From Duganella sp. Root1480D1 (GTDB taxonomy: Bacteria; Pseudomonadota; Gammaproteobacteria; Burkholderiales; Burkholderiaceae_D), in contig NZ_LMFZ01000014.1 of NCBI RefSeq assembly GCF_001427305.1, positions 1 to 64,000 on the forward strand: a stretch of DNA of 64,000 bases, in the 5' to 3' direction. Made by a program: the position numbers and the translations under genes. The stretch's first letter is position 1, and every line of letters begins with the position of its first letter. The notes beneath the pieces were generated by a model. The model was given only the letters and a program-made list of their open reading frames with translations. It had not been told where the DNA came from and searched no databases. Positions 37,328 through 47,697 of this stretch are shown piece after piece.

Positions 37328-38869
37328 ATGCAACTCAACCCATCCGAAATCAGCGAGCTGATCAAGAGCCGGATCCAAGGCATTGACGGCGGCGCTGAAG
37401 TGCGCAATCAAGGCACCGTAATTTCCGTAGCAGACGGTATCTGCCGCATCCACGGCCTGTCGGACGTGATGCAAGGTGAGATGCTGGAATTCCCAGGCAA
37501 CACCTTTGGCCTGGCAATGAACCTGGAGCGTGACTCCGTTGGTGCCGTTATTCTGGGCGCCTACGAGCACATCTCCGAAGGCGACACCGTCAAGTGCACC
37601 GGCCGTATTCTGGAAGTTCCAATCGGTCCTGAACTGTGCGGCCGCGTGGTTAACGCCCTGGGCCAGCCGATCGACGGCAAAGGTCCGGTTAACACCAGCC
37701 TGACCTCCCCAATCGAAAAGATCGCTCCAGGCGTTATCGCCCGTGAGTCCGTCGGCCAGCCTATGCAGACCGGCCTGAAGTCGATCGACGCGATGGTACC
37801 AATCGGCCGTGGCCAGCGTGAGCTGATCATTGGCGACCGCCAGACCGGCAAGTCCGCCGTTGCAGTTGATGCCATCATCAACCAAAAAGGCCAGGGCGTT
37901 ACCTGTATCTACGTTGCTATTGGCCAGAAAGCATCGACCATCAAGAACATCGTGCGTTCCCTGGAACAGCACGGCGCGATGGAGTACACCATTGTTGTCG
38001 CCGCTTCCGCTTCGGAATCCGCAGCAATGCAGTACATCTCGGCTTACTCCGGTTGCACCATGGGCGAATACTTCCGCGACCGCGGTGAAGACGCCCTGAT
38101 CGTGTACGATGACCTGTCCAAGCAAGCAGTTGCTTACCGTCAGATCTCCCTGCTGCTGCGCCGCCCACCAGGCCGCGAAGCGTACCCAGGCGACGTGTTC
38201 TACCTGCACAGCCGTCTGCTGGAACGCGCAGCTCGCGTGAACGCCGACTACGTCGAAGCCTTCACCAAGGGCGCTGTCAAAGGCAAGACCGGTTCCCTGA
38301 CCGCACTGCCAATCATCGAAACCCAGGCTGGCGACGTTTCCGCGTTCGTTCCAACCAACGTGATTTCGATTACCGACGGCCAGATCTTCCTGGAAACCTC
38401 GCTGTTCAACTCCGGCATCCGTCCTGCGATTAACGCAGGTATCTCGGTGTCGCGCGTTGGTGGTGCTGCTCAGACCAAAGTCATCAAGAACCTGTCCGGC
38501 GGTATCCGTACCGACCTGGCACAGTACCGTGAACTGGCTGCGTTCGCGCAGTTCGCTTCCGACCTGGACGAATCGACCCGTAAGCAGCTGGACCGCGGTG
38601 CCCGCGTGACCGAACTGCTGAAGCAGGCTCAGTACTCGCCGCTGTCGATCTCCCTGATGGGCGCTTCCCTGTTCGCAGTGAACAAGGGCTTCCTGGACGA
38701 CGTCGCTGTCAAGCGCGTGCTGGCTTTCGAATCCGAACTGCACTCGTTCCTGAAGACCAAGCACTCCGCACTGCTGGCCAAGATCGAAGAAACCAAGCAA
38801 CTGGACAAAGACGGCGAAGCTGCGCTGTCGGCCGCCATTGCTGATTTCAAGAAATCCTTCGCAAACTAA
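37328..38869 (+). CDS. atpA: ATP synthase F1 subunit alpha
   Basis: The 513-residue non-catalytic nucleotide-binding subunit. Walker A is GDRQTGKSA, and the family signature [17 protein letters not shown] is present. It starts with the standard [16 protein letters not shown] and follows a GGAG ribosome site. Confidence 0.98.
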   Translation: MQLNPSEISELIKSRIQGIDGGAEVRNQGTVISVADGICRIHGLSDVMQGEMLEFPGNTFGLAMNLERDSVGAVILGAYEHISEGDTVKCTGRILEVPIGPELCGRVVNALGQPIDGKGPVNTSLTSPIEKIAPGVIARESVGQPMQTGLKSIDAMVPIGRGQRELIIGDRQTGKSAVAVDAIINQKGQGVTCIYVAIGQKASTIKNIVRSLEQHGAMEYTIVVAASASESAAMQYISAYSGCTMGEYFRDRGEDALIVYDDLSKQAVAYRQISLLLRRPPGREAYPGDVFYLHSRLLERAARVNADYVEAFTKGAVKGKTGSLTALPIIETQAGDVSAFVPTNVISITDGQIFLETSLFNSGIRPAINAGISVSRVGGAAQTKVIKNLSGGIRTDLAQYRELAAFAQFASDLDESTRKQLDRGARVTELLKQAQYSPLSISLMGASLFAVNKGFLDDVAVKRVLAFESELHSFLKTKHSALLAKIEETKQLDKDGEAALSAAIADFKKSFAN

Positions 38870-38914
38870 TACCTGGTGGCCCGGCAACGGGCCACCCCGC
38901 AAAGGAGAAGGATC

Positions 38915-39787
38915 ATGGCAGCAGGCAAAGAGATACGTGGCAAGATCAAGAGCGTAGAGAATACGAAGAAGATCACCAAGGCGATGGAAATGGTCGCCGC
39001 ATCGAAAATGCGCAAGGCGCAGGACCGTATGCGCGCCGCCCGTCCCTACAGTGACAAGATTCGTAATATCGCTGCAAACTTGGCGAATGCCAACCCCGAG
39101 TACACGCACCCGTTCCTGGCTGAAGCCGGGTCGGAAGCCAAGGCTGTGGGCTTTATCATCGTCACGACCGACAAGGGTCTGTGCGGTGGTATGAACACCA
39201 ACGTTCTGCGTATGGTGACCAACAAGACCCGCGAGCTGGAAGCAGCAGGCAACAAGATTGAAGCAGTCGCAATTGGTAACAAAGGTTTGGGCTTCCTGAA
39301 CCGCGTCGGTGTACCAGTGGTCGCACAAGCTACCCAGATCGGCGATACGCCGCACCTGGAAAAGCTGATCGGCCCAGTACAAGTGATGCTGGAGAAATTC
39401 CAGGAAGGCAAACTGGACGCCGTTTACCTGTGCTACACCAAGTTCATCAACACGATGAAGCAAGAACCGTTGGTCGAGCAGCTGTTGCCGCTGACCGCGG
39501 ACAAGATGAAGGCCGATGACAAGTCCCACAACTGGGATTACATCTACGAGCCGGACGCTGCTTCCGTGATCGACGAACTGCTCGAGCGCTACATTGAAGC
39601 GCTGGTGTACCAGGCCGTTGCAGAAAACCTGGCGTCCGAGCAATCGGCGCGTATGGTGGCGATGAAGTCCGCATCGGACAACGCCGGCAACGTGATCGGT
39701 GAGCTGAAGCTGGTCTACAACAAGACCCGCCAGGCTGCAATTACCAAAGAACTGTCTGAAATCGTCGCCGGTGCGGCAGCGGTTTAA
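38915..39787 (+). CDS. atpG: ATP synthase F1 subunit gamma
   Basis: Gamma is the rotating central shaft. The 290-residue protein begins [31 protein letters not shown] and ends [23 protein letters not shown], both highly conserved helices. ATG 38915 has a strong AAGGAGAAGG site; an in-frame extension to 38876 is rejected. Confidence 0.97.
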   Translation: MAAGKEIRGKIKSVENTKKITKAMEMVAASKMRKAQDRMRAARPYSDKIRNIAANLANANPEYTHPFLAEAGSEAKAVGFIIVTTDKGLCGGMNTNVLRMVTNKTRELEAAGNKIEAVAIGNKGLGFLNRVGVPVVAQATQIGDTPHLEKLIGPVQVMLEKFQEGKLDAVYLCYTKFINTMKQEPLVEQLLPLTADKMKADDKSHNWDYIYEPDAASVIDELLERYIEALVYQAVAENLASEQSARMVAMKSASDNAGNVIGELKLVYNKTRQAAITKELSEIVAGAAAV

Positions 39788-41218
<1,431 letters not shown>

Positions 41219-41273
41219 TTCGATTGTCGTAGCGGCCTCGTCACCGGGGCCGCTATAGCTACAGAGGATAAAC

Positions 41274-41699
41274 ATGGCAAACACTATTCACGTTGATGTG
41301 GTTTCGGCCGAAGAGCAGATCTTCTCGGGCGAAGCGACTTTCGTGGCGTTGCCGGGCGAGCAGGGCGAGCTGGGTATCTACCCTAAGCACACCCCGCTGA
41401 TCACCCGTATCCGTCCAGGCGCGGTGCGCATCCAGATTCCTGGCCAGGCTGAAGAAGAGTTCGTCTTCGTCGCCGGCGGCCTGCTGGAAGTGCAGCCTAA
41501 CGCTGTGACGGTCCTGGCTGACACCGCGATCCGTGGTCACGACCTGGATGAAGCCAAAGCTGAAGCTGCCAAGAAACTGGCGGAAGAAAGCCTGGCCAAC
41601 AAGCAGACCGGCATCGACTACGCGAAAGCACAAGCGGAACTGGCAGCGGCTATCGGCCAGCTGGCGGCAATCGCAAAACTGCGCAAGATCAAGGGCTGA
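41274..41699 (+). CDS. atpC: ATP synthase F1 subunit epsilon
   Basis: Epsilon regulates ATP hydrolysis and belongs to the central stalk. The 141-residue protein has the N-terminal beta sandwich ([32 protein letters not shown]) and the C-terminal helical hairpin that can insert into F1. It is the last gene of the operon and is followed by a strong terminator. Confidence 0.97.
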   Translation: MANTIHVDVVSAEEQIFSGEATFVALPGEQGELGIYPKHTPLITRIRPGAVRIQIPGQAEEEFVFVAGGLLEVQPNAVTVLADTAIRGHDLDEAKAEAAKKLAEESLANKQTGIDYAKAQAELAAAIGQLAAIAKLRKIKG

Positions 41700-41721
41700 T
41701 CCCTTCTTCCCGTCGCATGGA

Positions 41722-41746
41722 AAGGCAGCTTCGGCTGCCTTTTTTC
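41722..41746 (+). terminator. Rho-independent terminator of the atp operon
   Basis: AAGGCAGC, the stable tetraloop TTCG, GCTGCCTT and then a T-rich tract, 22 bp after atpC. Confidence 0.95.
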
Positions 41747-41794
41747 TTTTTGCGCGGGGCTGTGCTAGTATTTTCGTTTTTGCAATATTCCGTC

Positions 41795-42718
41795 ATGCGC
41801 CGACTCCTGCTCGCAGTCCTGATTTCCTGTTCTGCTGCTGTCCATGCAGCGGCCCCGGTCAGCAATATTGCCGGCGACTTCGCTAGCACCTGGGATGCCA
41901 CACGTGAATTGCCGATGGCCGAGCGGGTCGCTGCGTTCCGCAAGAACGTAGCCGCGAAATATCCGGACTTCTATTCCGCCAAACGCCTAAAGGTGAGCGA
42001 AGAAGTCTATGACCGGCATATCGCCAAGTTCATCGAGCGCTTCGAAGCGATCCGTACCCCTTACCTGGATAAGGTGCGTGCCTTCGATAATGAATTGCCG
42101 CGCAATCTGGCGACCTTCAGCAAGACCTTTCCTGAATTTCGCCTGAACACGCCAACCTGGCTGGTGCATTCGCTGGGTGAAATGGACGGCGGCACGCGCG
42201 AGTTCAACAGCCGGGTGGATCTCATTTTCGGTGCGGACATGATGGCCATCCTGCACGCCAATGATGACCTGGCACCGCTTTTCCACCATGAGCTGTTCCA
42301 CGTCTATCATCACCAGCACTTTGCTTGCGACAAGGGTGAAGTATGGGAGAGCCTGTGGGAAGAAGGGTTGGCGACTTATGTGTCGCACGCAATGAACCCT
42401 GGTGCCAGCGATAGCGAATTGATGCTGGATTTCCCTCAAGGGATGCGCGCCGCCACCGAGGCCAATTTGGCTGCATCCTGGATCCAGCTTGGCCAGGTAC
42501 TGGATAAGTCCGACACGGCCTTGTACCTGGAACTGTTCAGTACGAAGACAGGCAACTCCGCGTTGCCTGCGCGGCGCGGTTACTATCTGGGTTACCTGGT
42601 CGCACGCGAGGCGGCCAAAACGCGCGATCTCGCTTCGCTTGCAAAGATGGGATGCAAAGAGACGCGTACCTTGATCGAAAGCACAGTCCGGAAACTGTCG
42701 AAGGAAGGCATGCAATGA
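41795..42718 (+). CDS. Secreted gluzincin-type zinc metalloprotease, DUF2268-like
   Basis: A 307-residue secreted protein with a signal peptide (residues 1-20, ending SAAVHAA). The HELFH in FHHELFHVYHHQHF is an HExxH zinc site, and the downstream WEEGLATYVSH supplies the third-ligand Glu expected of gluzincins. The overall arrangement resembles the DUF2268 predicted Zn-protease group. The physiological substrate is unknown. Its last codons overlap the start of an SDR gene (ATGA), suggesting co-translation, though no functional link is obvious. Confidence 0.78.
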   Translation: MRRLLLAVLISCSAAVHAAAPVSNIAGDFASTWDATRELPMAERVAAFRKNVAAKYPDFYSAKRLKVSEEVYDRHIAKFIERFEAIRTPYLDKVRAFDNELPRNLATFSKTFPEFRLNTPTWLVHSLGEMDGGTREFNSRVDLIFGADMMAILHANDDLAPLFHHELFHVYHHQHFACDKGEVWESLWEEGLATYVSHAMNPGASDSELMLDFPQGMRAATEANLAASWIQLGQVLDKSDTALYLELFSTKTGNSALPARRGYYLGYLVAREAAKTRDLASLAKMGCKETRTLIESTVRKLSKEGMQ

Positions 42719-43398
42719 CCACGATCTTCATTACCGGGGCAGCGGGCGCGCTAGGCAGCGCAGTGGCCCGGGCTTTTGATGCGGCCGGAGCAAACACCGT
42801 GCTGCTTGGCCGCGATATCGGCCGGCTGGAGGCCGCATGCGGGCCGGCCAGCGAGCGTCGCATGCTGGCCGTTGCCGACCTGCGTGATGCCGCATCGATC
42901 GCCGCAGCCGTGCAGGCAGCGGCTGCGCGTTTCGGGCGCATCGATGCGCTATGCAATATCGCTGGCGGCTTCGCAATGGGCACGCCGGTGCATGCAACCA
43001 CCGATGCGCAATGGGATGAACTGTTCGAACTGAATGTGCGCAGCCTGCGCAATACCGTCGCCGCAGTGGTGCCCGGCATGCTGGACGGGCAGGGCGGCAA
43101 GATCGTGAACATTGCCTCGGGCTCCGCGCGGCAAGGCTTGGCGAATATGGGTGCCTATTGCGCCAGCAAGGATGTAGTGATTCGCCTGACCGAAGCGATG
43201 TCCGCCGAATTGCGCGAGCAAGGTGTTAACGTCAATTGCGTGCTGCCCGGTACCATCGACACCCCTGACAACCGCGCTGCAATGCCGAACGCTAACCGCA
43301 GCAAATGGGTCTCGCCTGAAGCGCTCGCCGACGTCATCCTCTATCTTTGCAGCCAGGCTGCCCGTGCCATCCATGGCGCGGCGATCCCCTGCACTTGA
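42715..43398 (+). CDS. Short-chain dehydrogenase/reductase
   Basis: A 227-residue SDR. The NAD(P) motif is TGAAGALGSAVARAF, followed by NIAGG, the catalytic Ser region IVNIASGSAR and the YCASKDVV active-site Tyr-xxx-Lys. ATG 42715 overlaps the preceding protease stop by 4 bp. The substrate cannot be predicted. It ends immediately before an opposing lipoprotein gene. Confidence 0.88.
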   Translation: MTTIFITGAAGALGSAVARAFDAAGANTVLLGRDIGRLEAACGPASERRMLAVADLRDAASIAAAVQAAAARFGRIDALCNIAGGFAMGTPVHATTDAQWDELFELNVRSLRNTVAAVVPGMLDGQGGKIVNIASGSARQGLANMGAYCASKDVVIRLTEAMSAELREQGVNVNCVLPGTIDTPDNRAAMPNANRSKWVSPEALADVILYLCSQAARAIHGAAIPCT

Positions 43399-43953
43399 TC
43401 AGTGGCACATGCCGTAGGCTTGCTTGTCCTCGAACCAGCGGTAAGTGAAGGTGCGGGAGACGTAGCGCTTCTCGCCGATGATGACATCGGGCGGCGTCAG
43501 GTCGAAGCGCTTCGGCATTTTGCCCTTGATGATCAGGCGGTAGCGGAACTGGGTATCGTCGCTGGTGCCGACGGCAAACAGCACCAGCGGCACGCCATTG
43601 ACGATTTCGACCATCTCGGGCTTGCCGTTGGTCGGACGCTGGTAGACGCTCAACACCGTCGCATTCTCGAGCAGCCGACCCTTCGGTTCGCTGACCTGGA
43701 AGTGAGCGGTGGCAAAATGGACCTGCGTCGTGCGGGGCAGCATGTAGTTGACCCCGATTTCCATTCCGCCTTCGACAGCTTGCGGCAAGACCGTTGTGGC
43801 GGCCACCGTAATCCCGCGCGGGAACTCAAAAGTATCGGCGTCGACAGGCGTGCCGCAATCCGGCGAAGTCGCCTGGTACAGCGGCGCAGGCGTATAAGTA
43901 TCGCCGCAGCCGGCAAGGGCAAGCAGCAGGGCAAATGGCGCGGCTTTGCGCAT
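43399..43953 (-). CDS. Predicted lipoprotein of unknown function
   Basis: A 184-residue lipoprotein. The signal MRKAAPFALLLALAGC ends in the lipobox LAGC with Cys16 as the lipid site. The mature region is beta-rich and contains two pairs of potential disulfide Cys. No family is recognised. It stands alone, convergent with the SDR gene at zero spacing. Confidence 0.75.
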   Translation of the reverse strand: MRKAAPFALLLALAGCGDTYTPAPLYQATSPDCGTPVDADTFEFPRGITVAATTVLPQAVEGGMEIGVNYMLPRTTQVHFATAHFQVSEPKGRLLENATVLSVYQRPTNGKPEMVEIVNGVPLVLFAVGTSDDTQFRYRLIIKGKMPKRFDLTPPDVIIGEKRYVSRTFTYRWFEDKQAYGMCH

Positions 43954-44069
43954 GGTTGGAACCTCTTGTTTTTAGTCCCGACAGTTTACCTGACCGGCTA
44001 GCTGAGTGGTGCGCCGCCTGCCCAGACGCAGTGTTAGTCTTGAACTAAAAGTAGCGCTGGGAGGTACTC

Positions 44070-44459
44070 ATGATCCACCATCTTGGTATCGTCGTTTCCG
44101 ATTTCATGCGCAGTGCTGCGCTCTACGATGCCTGTCTGGCGCCGCTTGGAATCCGCCGCTCAGTGACCGACCTCGACTGGGCCATTTATGCCGCAGGTAC
44201 CGGCCATCCTTTCTTGTGGGTGGGCGCCGAGATCCCCAGCTTTTGGGAAAGCGGTCACGAGCCATCACGCAGTCCCATCCATTTGGCATTTGCTGCGCCG
44301 AATCGGGACGCGGTGAATGCTTTCTACCACGCCGCGATGGAGCTGGGTGCCGAAGACAACGGCCCGCCAGGTCCACGCGTCAGCGATGCAAATTTCTACA
44401 GCGCCTTCATTATTGACCTCGACGGCAACAACATCGAGGCCACCGTACAGGAAACCTAG
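44070..44459 (+). CDS. VOC (glyoxalase/bleomycin-resistance) family protein
   Basis: A 129-residue protein with the paired beta-alpha-beta-beta-beta fold of the VOC superfamily. MIHHLGIVVSDFMRSAALYDACLAPLGI gives the first metal-ligand His, PIHLAFAAPNRDAVNAFY the second module and FIIDLDGNNIEAT the terminal Glu ligand. These enzymes act on small oxidised or electrophilic compounds; the substrate is unknown. It overlaps the opposing rsgA stop by 4 bp. Confidence 0.88.
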   Translation: MIHHLGIVVSDFMRSAALYDACLAPLGIRRSVTDLDWAIYAAGTGHPFLWVGAEIPSFWESGHEPSRSPIHLAFAAPNRDAVNAFYHAAMELGAEDNGPPGPRVSDANFYSAFIIDLDGNNIEATVQET

Positions 44460-45469
44460 CTCCACTTCAGCCGGTTGCGCGCAGCGACCGACTTCATCAG
44501 GGACTTCCACTTCTGCCGTTCAGCGATCCGTTCCAGCGCGGTTTGCTGGTTGCGCCGTACTTCGCGTTGCAGCTTGTGGAAATTGCGCAAGCGGTCGGGG
44601 TCCACATGGCCGACTACCGCGCAACCGGGTTCGGCTTCGTGCCGGCAATCCCGGAACTGGCAGCCCGCCGCCAGGGATTCGATATCGTCGAAAGCCGACG
44701 ACAGCGATTCGGGGCTCAGGCTGCGCAGGCCCGGCGTATCGATGATGCACGCTCCGGACGGACACAAATGCATCGACCGGGCGGTTGTCGTGTGGCGGCC
44801 ACGATGATCGGTGCGCCGCACGCCGCCGGTTTCCTGGTCCGAACCGGCAAGCGCATTGGTCAAGGTCGACTTGCCGGCGCCGGAAGAGCCCAGCAGGCAG
44901 ATGGTTTGCCCGGCACCCAGCCAGGGTTCCAGTTGTGCGACGGATTCCGGATCGGTGCCATTTACCAGCAAGAACTCCGTGCGCGGCGGCAGGCGTTCCG
45001 TCAACGCGAGCAGACGGCTATCGATGTCGGTGCAGAGGTCCGGTTTGCTGAGGACGATCAGGGGTGTGACTTCGGCCGCACAGGCAAGCGCCAGGTAGCG
45101 TTCTATCCGGCGCAGGTTGAAATCGCCATCCAGTCCCATGACCAGCAAGGCGGTATCGATATTGCTCGCGATGGGTGGTGCGTCGGCGCGGGTAAATTGA
45201 TTCATTGGGGATAAGCGATGATTTATCCACACCTCATTTAAAGAATTGGCCTCGGCAATGACCCAGTCGCCTACGCAAAGCGCCGTTTCGGCGAGCAGGC
45301 GGGGCAGGGCACGCGCGTGAATTTCTGCCGCGCCGTCGTGCAGGGTGATGCGCTCGCGCTGGTATTCGGTGATGCGGTACAGCCGGCCCGCAGGTGCTGC
45401 GGCCAGGCGCGAAATGATGGTGTTGTTAAGTCCGATGCTGCGTAATGCTTCGTAGTCGAAGTCGATCAT
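44456..45469 (-). CDS. rsgA: Ribosome small-subunit-dependent GTPase A
   Basis: RsgA (YjeQ) checks late 30S assembly with GTP hydrolysis. The 337-residue protein is a circularly permuted GTPase: an N-terminal OB fold, the G4 motif in VLSKPDL, then G1 as LLGSSGAGKSTLTNAL, G3 as IDTPGLRSL and a C-terminal zinc motif (CQFRDCRHEAEPGC). The start at 45469 gives MIDFDYEALRSIGL; a 13-residue longer frame lacks a ribosome site. It lies downstream of speD on the same strand, separated by about 210 bp. Confidence 0.93.
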   Translation of the reverse strand: MIDFDYEALRSIGLNNTIISRLAAAPAGRLYRITEYQRERITLHDGAAEIHARALPRLLAETALCVGDWVIAEANSLNEVWINHRLSPMNQFTRADAPPIASNIDTALLVMGLDGDFNLRRIERYLALACAAEVTPLIVLSKPDLCTDIDSRLLALTERLPPRTEFLLVNGTDPESVAQLEPWLGAGQTICLLGSSGAGKSTLTNALAGSDQETGGVRRTDHRGRHTTTARSMHLCPSGACIIDTPGLRSLSPESLSSAFDDIESLAAGCQFRDCRHEAEPGCAVVGHVDPDRLRNFHKLQREVRRNQQTALERIAERQKWKSLMKSVAARNRLKWS

Positions 45470-45545
45470 GATGATGAGCGTTTTCCATAGGTGAACACAG
45501 CCAGCCACGCGCGGCGTGGCAAGCAGGGATAGTCTGGAAATGTCG

Positions 45546-45561
45546 GCGCCCGGCCGGGCGC
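45546..45561. repeat. GC palindrome between speD and rsgA
   Basis: GCGCCCGGCCGGGCGC is a perfect 16-bp palindrome 20 bp past the 12-codon ORF. It may fold as a terminator-like hairpin for the speD transcript, but no T tract follows. Confidence 0.5.
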
Positions 45562-45581
45562 TCTAGCTCAAACGCTGAAGG

Positions 45582-45620
45582 TCAGGCAGCCGACAGGAGG
45601 GCAAGATCAAACGAACGCAT
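45582..45620 (-). CDS. Possible 12-residue micro-ORF downstream of speD
   Basis: ATG at 45620 opens MRSFDLALLSAA and a TGA stop. An excellent AGGAGA ribosome site lies six bases ahead of the ATG, far better than chance for so short a frame. It sits 59 bp after speD and about 110 bp before rsgA and is followed by a GC palindrome. It could be a leader peptide for rsgA, a small product of the polyamine cluster, or fortuitous. No homologue is known to me. Confidence 0.4.
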   Translation of the reverse strand: MRSFDLALLSAA

Positions 45621-45679
45621 GGCAATTCTCCTGTGGGTTGGTGGGTAAGCCGCCAGTGTCGCACCGGTGGCAGGGCAAG

Positions 45680-46039
45680 TCAATGTGGCGGCTCGCGGTC
45701 GACGGTACGGACTTCGGAGCACTCGGGTTGCAGCGCTTCCTCGATCACTTCCAGCGCCAGGTGAGGCTGGGCGGCGCCGCACATGAAGATGTCGGCGGCC
45801 GCGAAGCCGTTTTCCGGCCAGGTGTGGATCGAGATATGGGACTCCGCCAGCAGCACTACGCCGGTTACGCCCAGTCCGGTGCCGAAGCTGTGGAAGTGGC
45901 TGTGAAGCACCTGCGCACCGGCTGCCGCCGCCGCACCGCGCAGCAATTGCTCGATCTTTATGCAGTCCGCCAGAAGGCCCGGCTCAATGCCGGACATGTC
46001 GGCCAGCAGGTGCGTGCCGCTTGGTTGGTGAATACTCAC
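45680..46039 (-). CDS. speD: S-adenosylmethionine decarboxylase proenzyme (SpeD, class 1)
   Basis: SpeD decarboxylates SAM to give the aminopropyl donor for polyamine synthesis. The 119-residue proenzyme matches the short bacterial class. ESHISIHTWPE contains the Glu-Ser self-cleavage site that makes the pyruvoyl group; nearby HSHFHSFG and FMCGAA hold other active-site residues. The start is GTG at 46039, overlapping the stop of the upstream 57-codon gene in GTGA. It is the end of a coupled set whose divergent partner encodes a spermidine-synthase-like enzyme. Confidence 0.95.
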   Translation of the reverse strand: MSIHQPSGTHLLADMSGIEPGLLADCIKIEQLLRGAAAAAGAQVLHSHFHSFGTGLGVTGVVLLAESHISIHTWPENGFAAADIFMCGAAQPHLALEVIEEALQPECSEVRTVDREPPH

Positions 46040-46209
46040 TTATGGCCTCCGCCGCCACCGCCGCTGCCCCAACTGCCGGAATTGGAAGACCAACTGCTGC
46101 CGCGATAGCCTCCGCCGCTGCTTGAAGAAGGCTCGCTGATGAATTTGATCCAGCTCGAGCCGACGCTGAACATGCTCACCACCAGGGCGTAGCCGAAGAA
46201 TTTATTCAT
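46036..46209 (-). CDS. 57-residue Gly/Ser-rich secreted or membrane small protein
   Basis: An easily missed small gene. ATG 46209 overlaps the stop of the DUF4178 gene (ATGA) and its TGA overlaps the GTG of speD (GTGA), so it is translationally coupled on both sides, strong evidence that it is real. The N-terminus MNKFFGYALVVSMFSVGSSW is hydrophobic (signal or anchor). The rest is low complexity: SSSSGGGYRGSSWSSN, then SGSWG and a six-Gly run ending HK. No family is recognised. It could be a substrate or scaffold for the surrounding polyamine enzymes. Confidence 0.75.
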   Translation of the reverse strand: MNKFFGYALVVSMFSVGSSWIKFISEPSSSSGGGYRGSSWSSNSGSWGSGGGGGGHK

Positions 46210-47687
46210 TTTTTGTTTTGATCGTCGAGTGCATCCAGCACCACGGCTGGCAGGTAAAGCGCCAGGACAGCCATAAGGGTCGGGCCGATGGTGCCGCCAA
46301 AATTGAACAGCAACGGAATCGCATTCAGCGCCAGGATCCCGATCATCCAGTTCTTGGCCGAGCGTTTGTAGCTGTCCTTGCTGAAATCTTGTGCAGCCGT
46401 GGCACCGGTTTTATCTTCGCCTTTGACCGCGTCGCCGAACCAGGCCTTGAGCTGGTCCCAGGCCACGGGCGTGGAACGTGACCAGCCAAGTTCAGTGGTC
46501 GTGAGTTCGGCCGCCAGCGTCACCTGCTGGCGTTTGTATTCGTAGACGTGGGTATGGTCGCCTGCTTGCACGCGCCAGTTGAAGGCGCCGGCCGCATAAG
46601 TGACGACCGAGTTGTAGTCATACAGCTTGGAGTAGTCCGCCTTGTCGAACGTGACGGCCTGGGAATCCAGCACTTTCGCCTCCGGCCACTGGTCCATCAC
46701 GTTGGCGCGCGACCAGCCGTCTTCGGTTTCCACCAGCCAGGTGAAGCCATTTCGGCTGCCGTACAGCAGGTACTCGGTCCAACCGTTGCCTTCGTCGTCG
46801 GCACGGCGCATCACGCCGATCACTGTGAAGTCCTGATTCCCCAGCTTGCCGCTGGAGCCCAAAGGCAGCGTGAAGTACTCCTTTTCCTGCCGTTCGCCGA
46901 TCGCGATGACTTCCGCTTTCGGGCTGGCTGCGTCGATCTGGGTCTGGCAGGACTGGCAAACCAGGCTTGCCGTCAGGCCGGGCAGGTATTTGATCTGGGT
47001 GCCGCAGTTGGGGCAGTCCAGCGCATCGAGCTTGCCGCGGTAACGGCCGCTGGTGCGTTTGATTTCCTCCACATCGCGCAGCAACTGGGCCTGCATGCCT
47101 TCCAGCGTGACCGAGACGCCGGTGTACATCAGCGGCAGGCCTTCGTCGGAATAATCGAGCGTGATGAAATGGTCGGCACGCCTGAAATCGGCGACTTTTG
47201 CTTCCCAGCCGTCGCCTACCTTGAACGGCAGCTCGCCCTGGCCGCCGATGCATTGCGCGGTCCGGACGTCGGCCGACATATAGCGTGCGCCAACCAGTTG
47301 GTAGGGCTTGCCGGGAACAATGTCTTCGAAAGCCGGTAGCTGCGCATCGGGTTTACGCAGCGTGGTCACCGTGTACTGGCCGGAGGCGTCGCCCAGCCAG
47401 CCGCTGGTGGCGTCGTCAAAGACGATGAACCACTCGTTCCACATGCCCGCGTCGTAACGAAGCTGGATGCGGCCCACGACATTGAAATTGCGGCCGCCCA
47501 GCACGCCGCTGGTGCCGACCTGGATCGGGGAATAGTCCTCCAGCACGGAGGAAATCTTGCCCAGGTCTTTGACCGCGCCGGCTTCCTTCAGTACACGCGT
47601 GTTGCAGTACTCGCACACCGCCATGACGGAGGCGTGCGAGCGGAAGTTAACCTCTGCGCCGCAGCTAGGGCAGGAAACGGTTTGCAT
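46206..47687 (-). CDS. Double DUF4178 protein with zinc ribbons and C-terminal membrane anchor
   Basis: A 493-residue protein. An N-terminal zinc ribbon (CPSCG...CEYC, residues 5-33) precedes a DUF4178 domain (TSGVLGGRNFNVVGRIQLRYDAGMWNEW). A second ribbon (CPNCGTQ...CQSCQ, about residues 225-250) precedes a second DUF4178 copy (LGSSGKLGNQDFTVIGVMRR). The last 50 residues are hydrophobic and likely membrane-anchored. DUF4178 genes often adjoin polyamine and SPFH/DUF350 genes; biochemical function is unknown. It lies 10 bp after the SPFH gene and overlaps the 57-codon gene. Confidence 0.88.
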   Translation of the reverse strand: MQTVSCPSCGAEVNFRSHASVMAVCEYCNTRVLKEAGAVKDLGKISSVLEDYSPIQVGTSGVLGGRNFNVVGRIQLRYDAGMWNEWFIVFDDATSGWLGDASGQYTVTTLRKPDAQLPAFEDIVPGKPYQLVGARYMSADVRTAQCIGGQGELPFKVGDGWEAKVADFRRADHFITLDYSDEGLPLMYTGVSVTLEGMQAQLLRDVEEIKRTSGRYRGKLDALDCPNCGTQIKYLPGLTASLVCQSCQTQIDAASPKAEVIAIGERQEKEYFTLPLGSSGKLGNQDFTVIGVMRRADDEGNGWTEYLLYGSRNGFTWLVETEDGWSRANVMDQWPEAKVLDSQAVTFDKADYSKLYDYNSVVTYAAGAFNWRVQAGDHTHVYEYKRQQVTLAAELTTTELGWSRSTPVAWDQLKAWFGDAVKGEDKTGATAAQDFSKDSYKRSAKNWMIGILALNAIPLLFNFGGTIGPTLMAVLALYLPAVVLDALDDQNKK

Positions 47688-47697
47688 GCGGCCTGGC

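Noticed and set aside
37316..39643. 775-codon open frame antisense to atpA and atpG
   Set aside because: Arises from strong codon bias in the highly expressed ATP synthase genes; no independent coding evidence.
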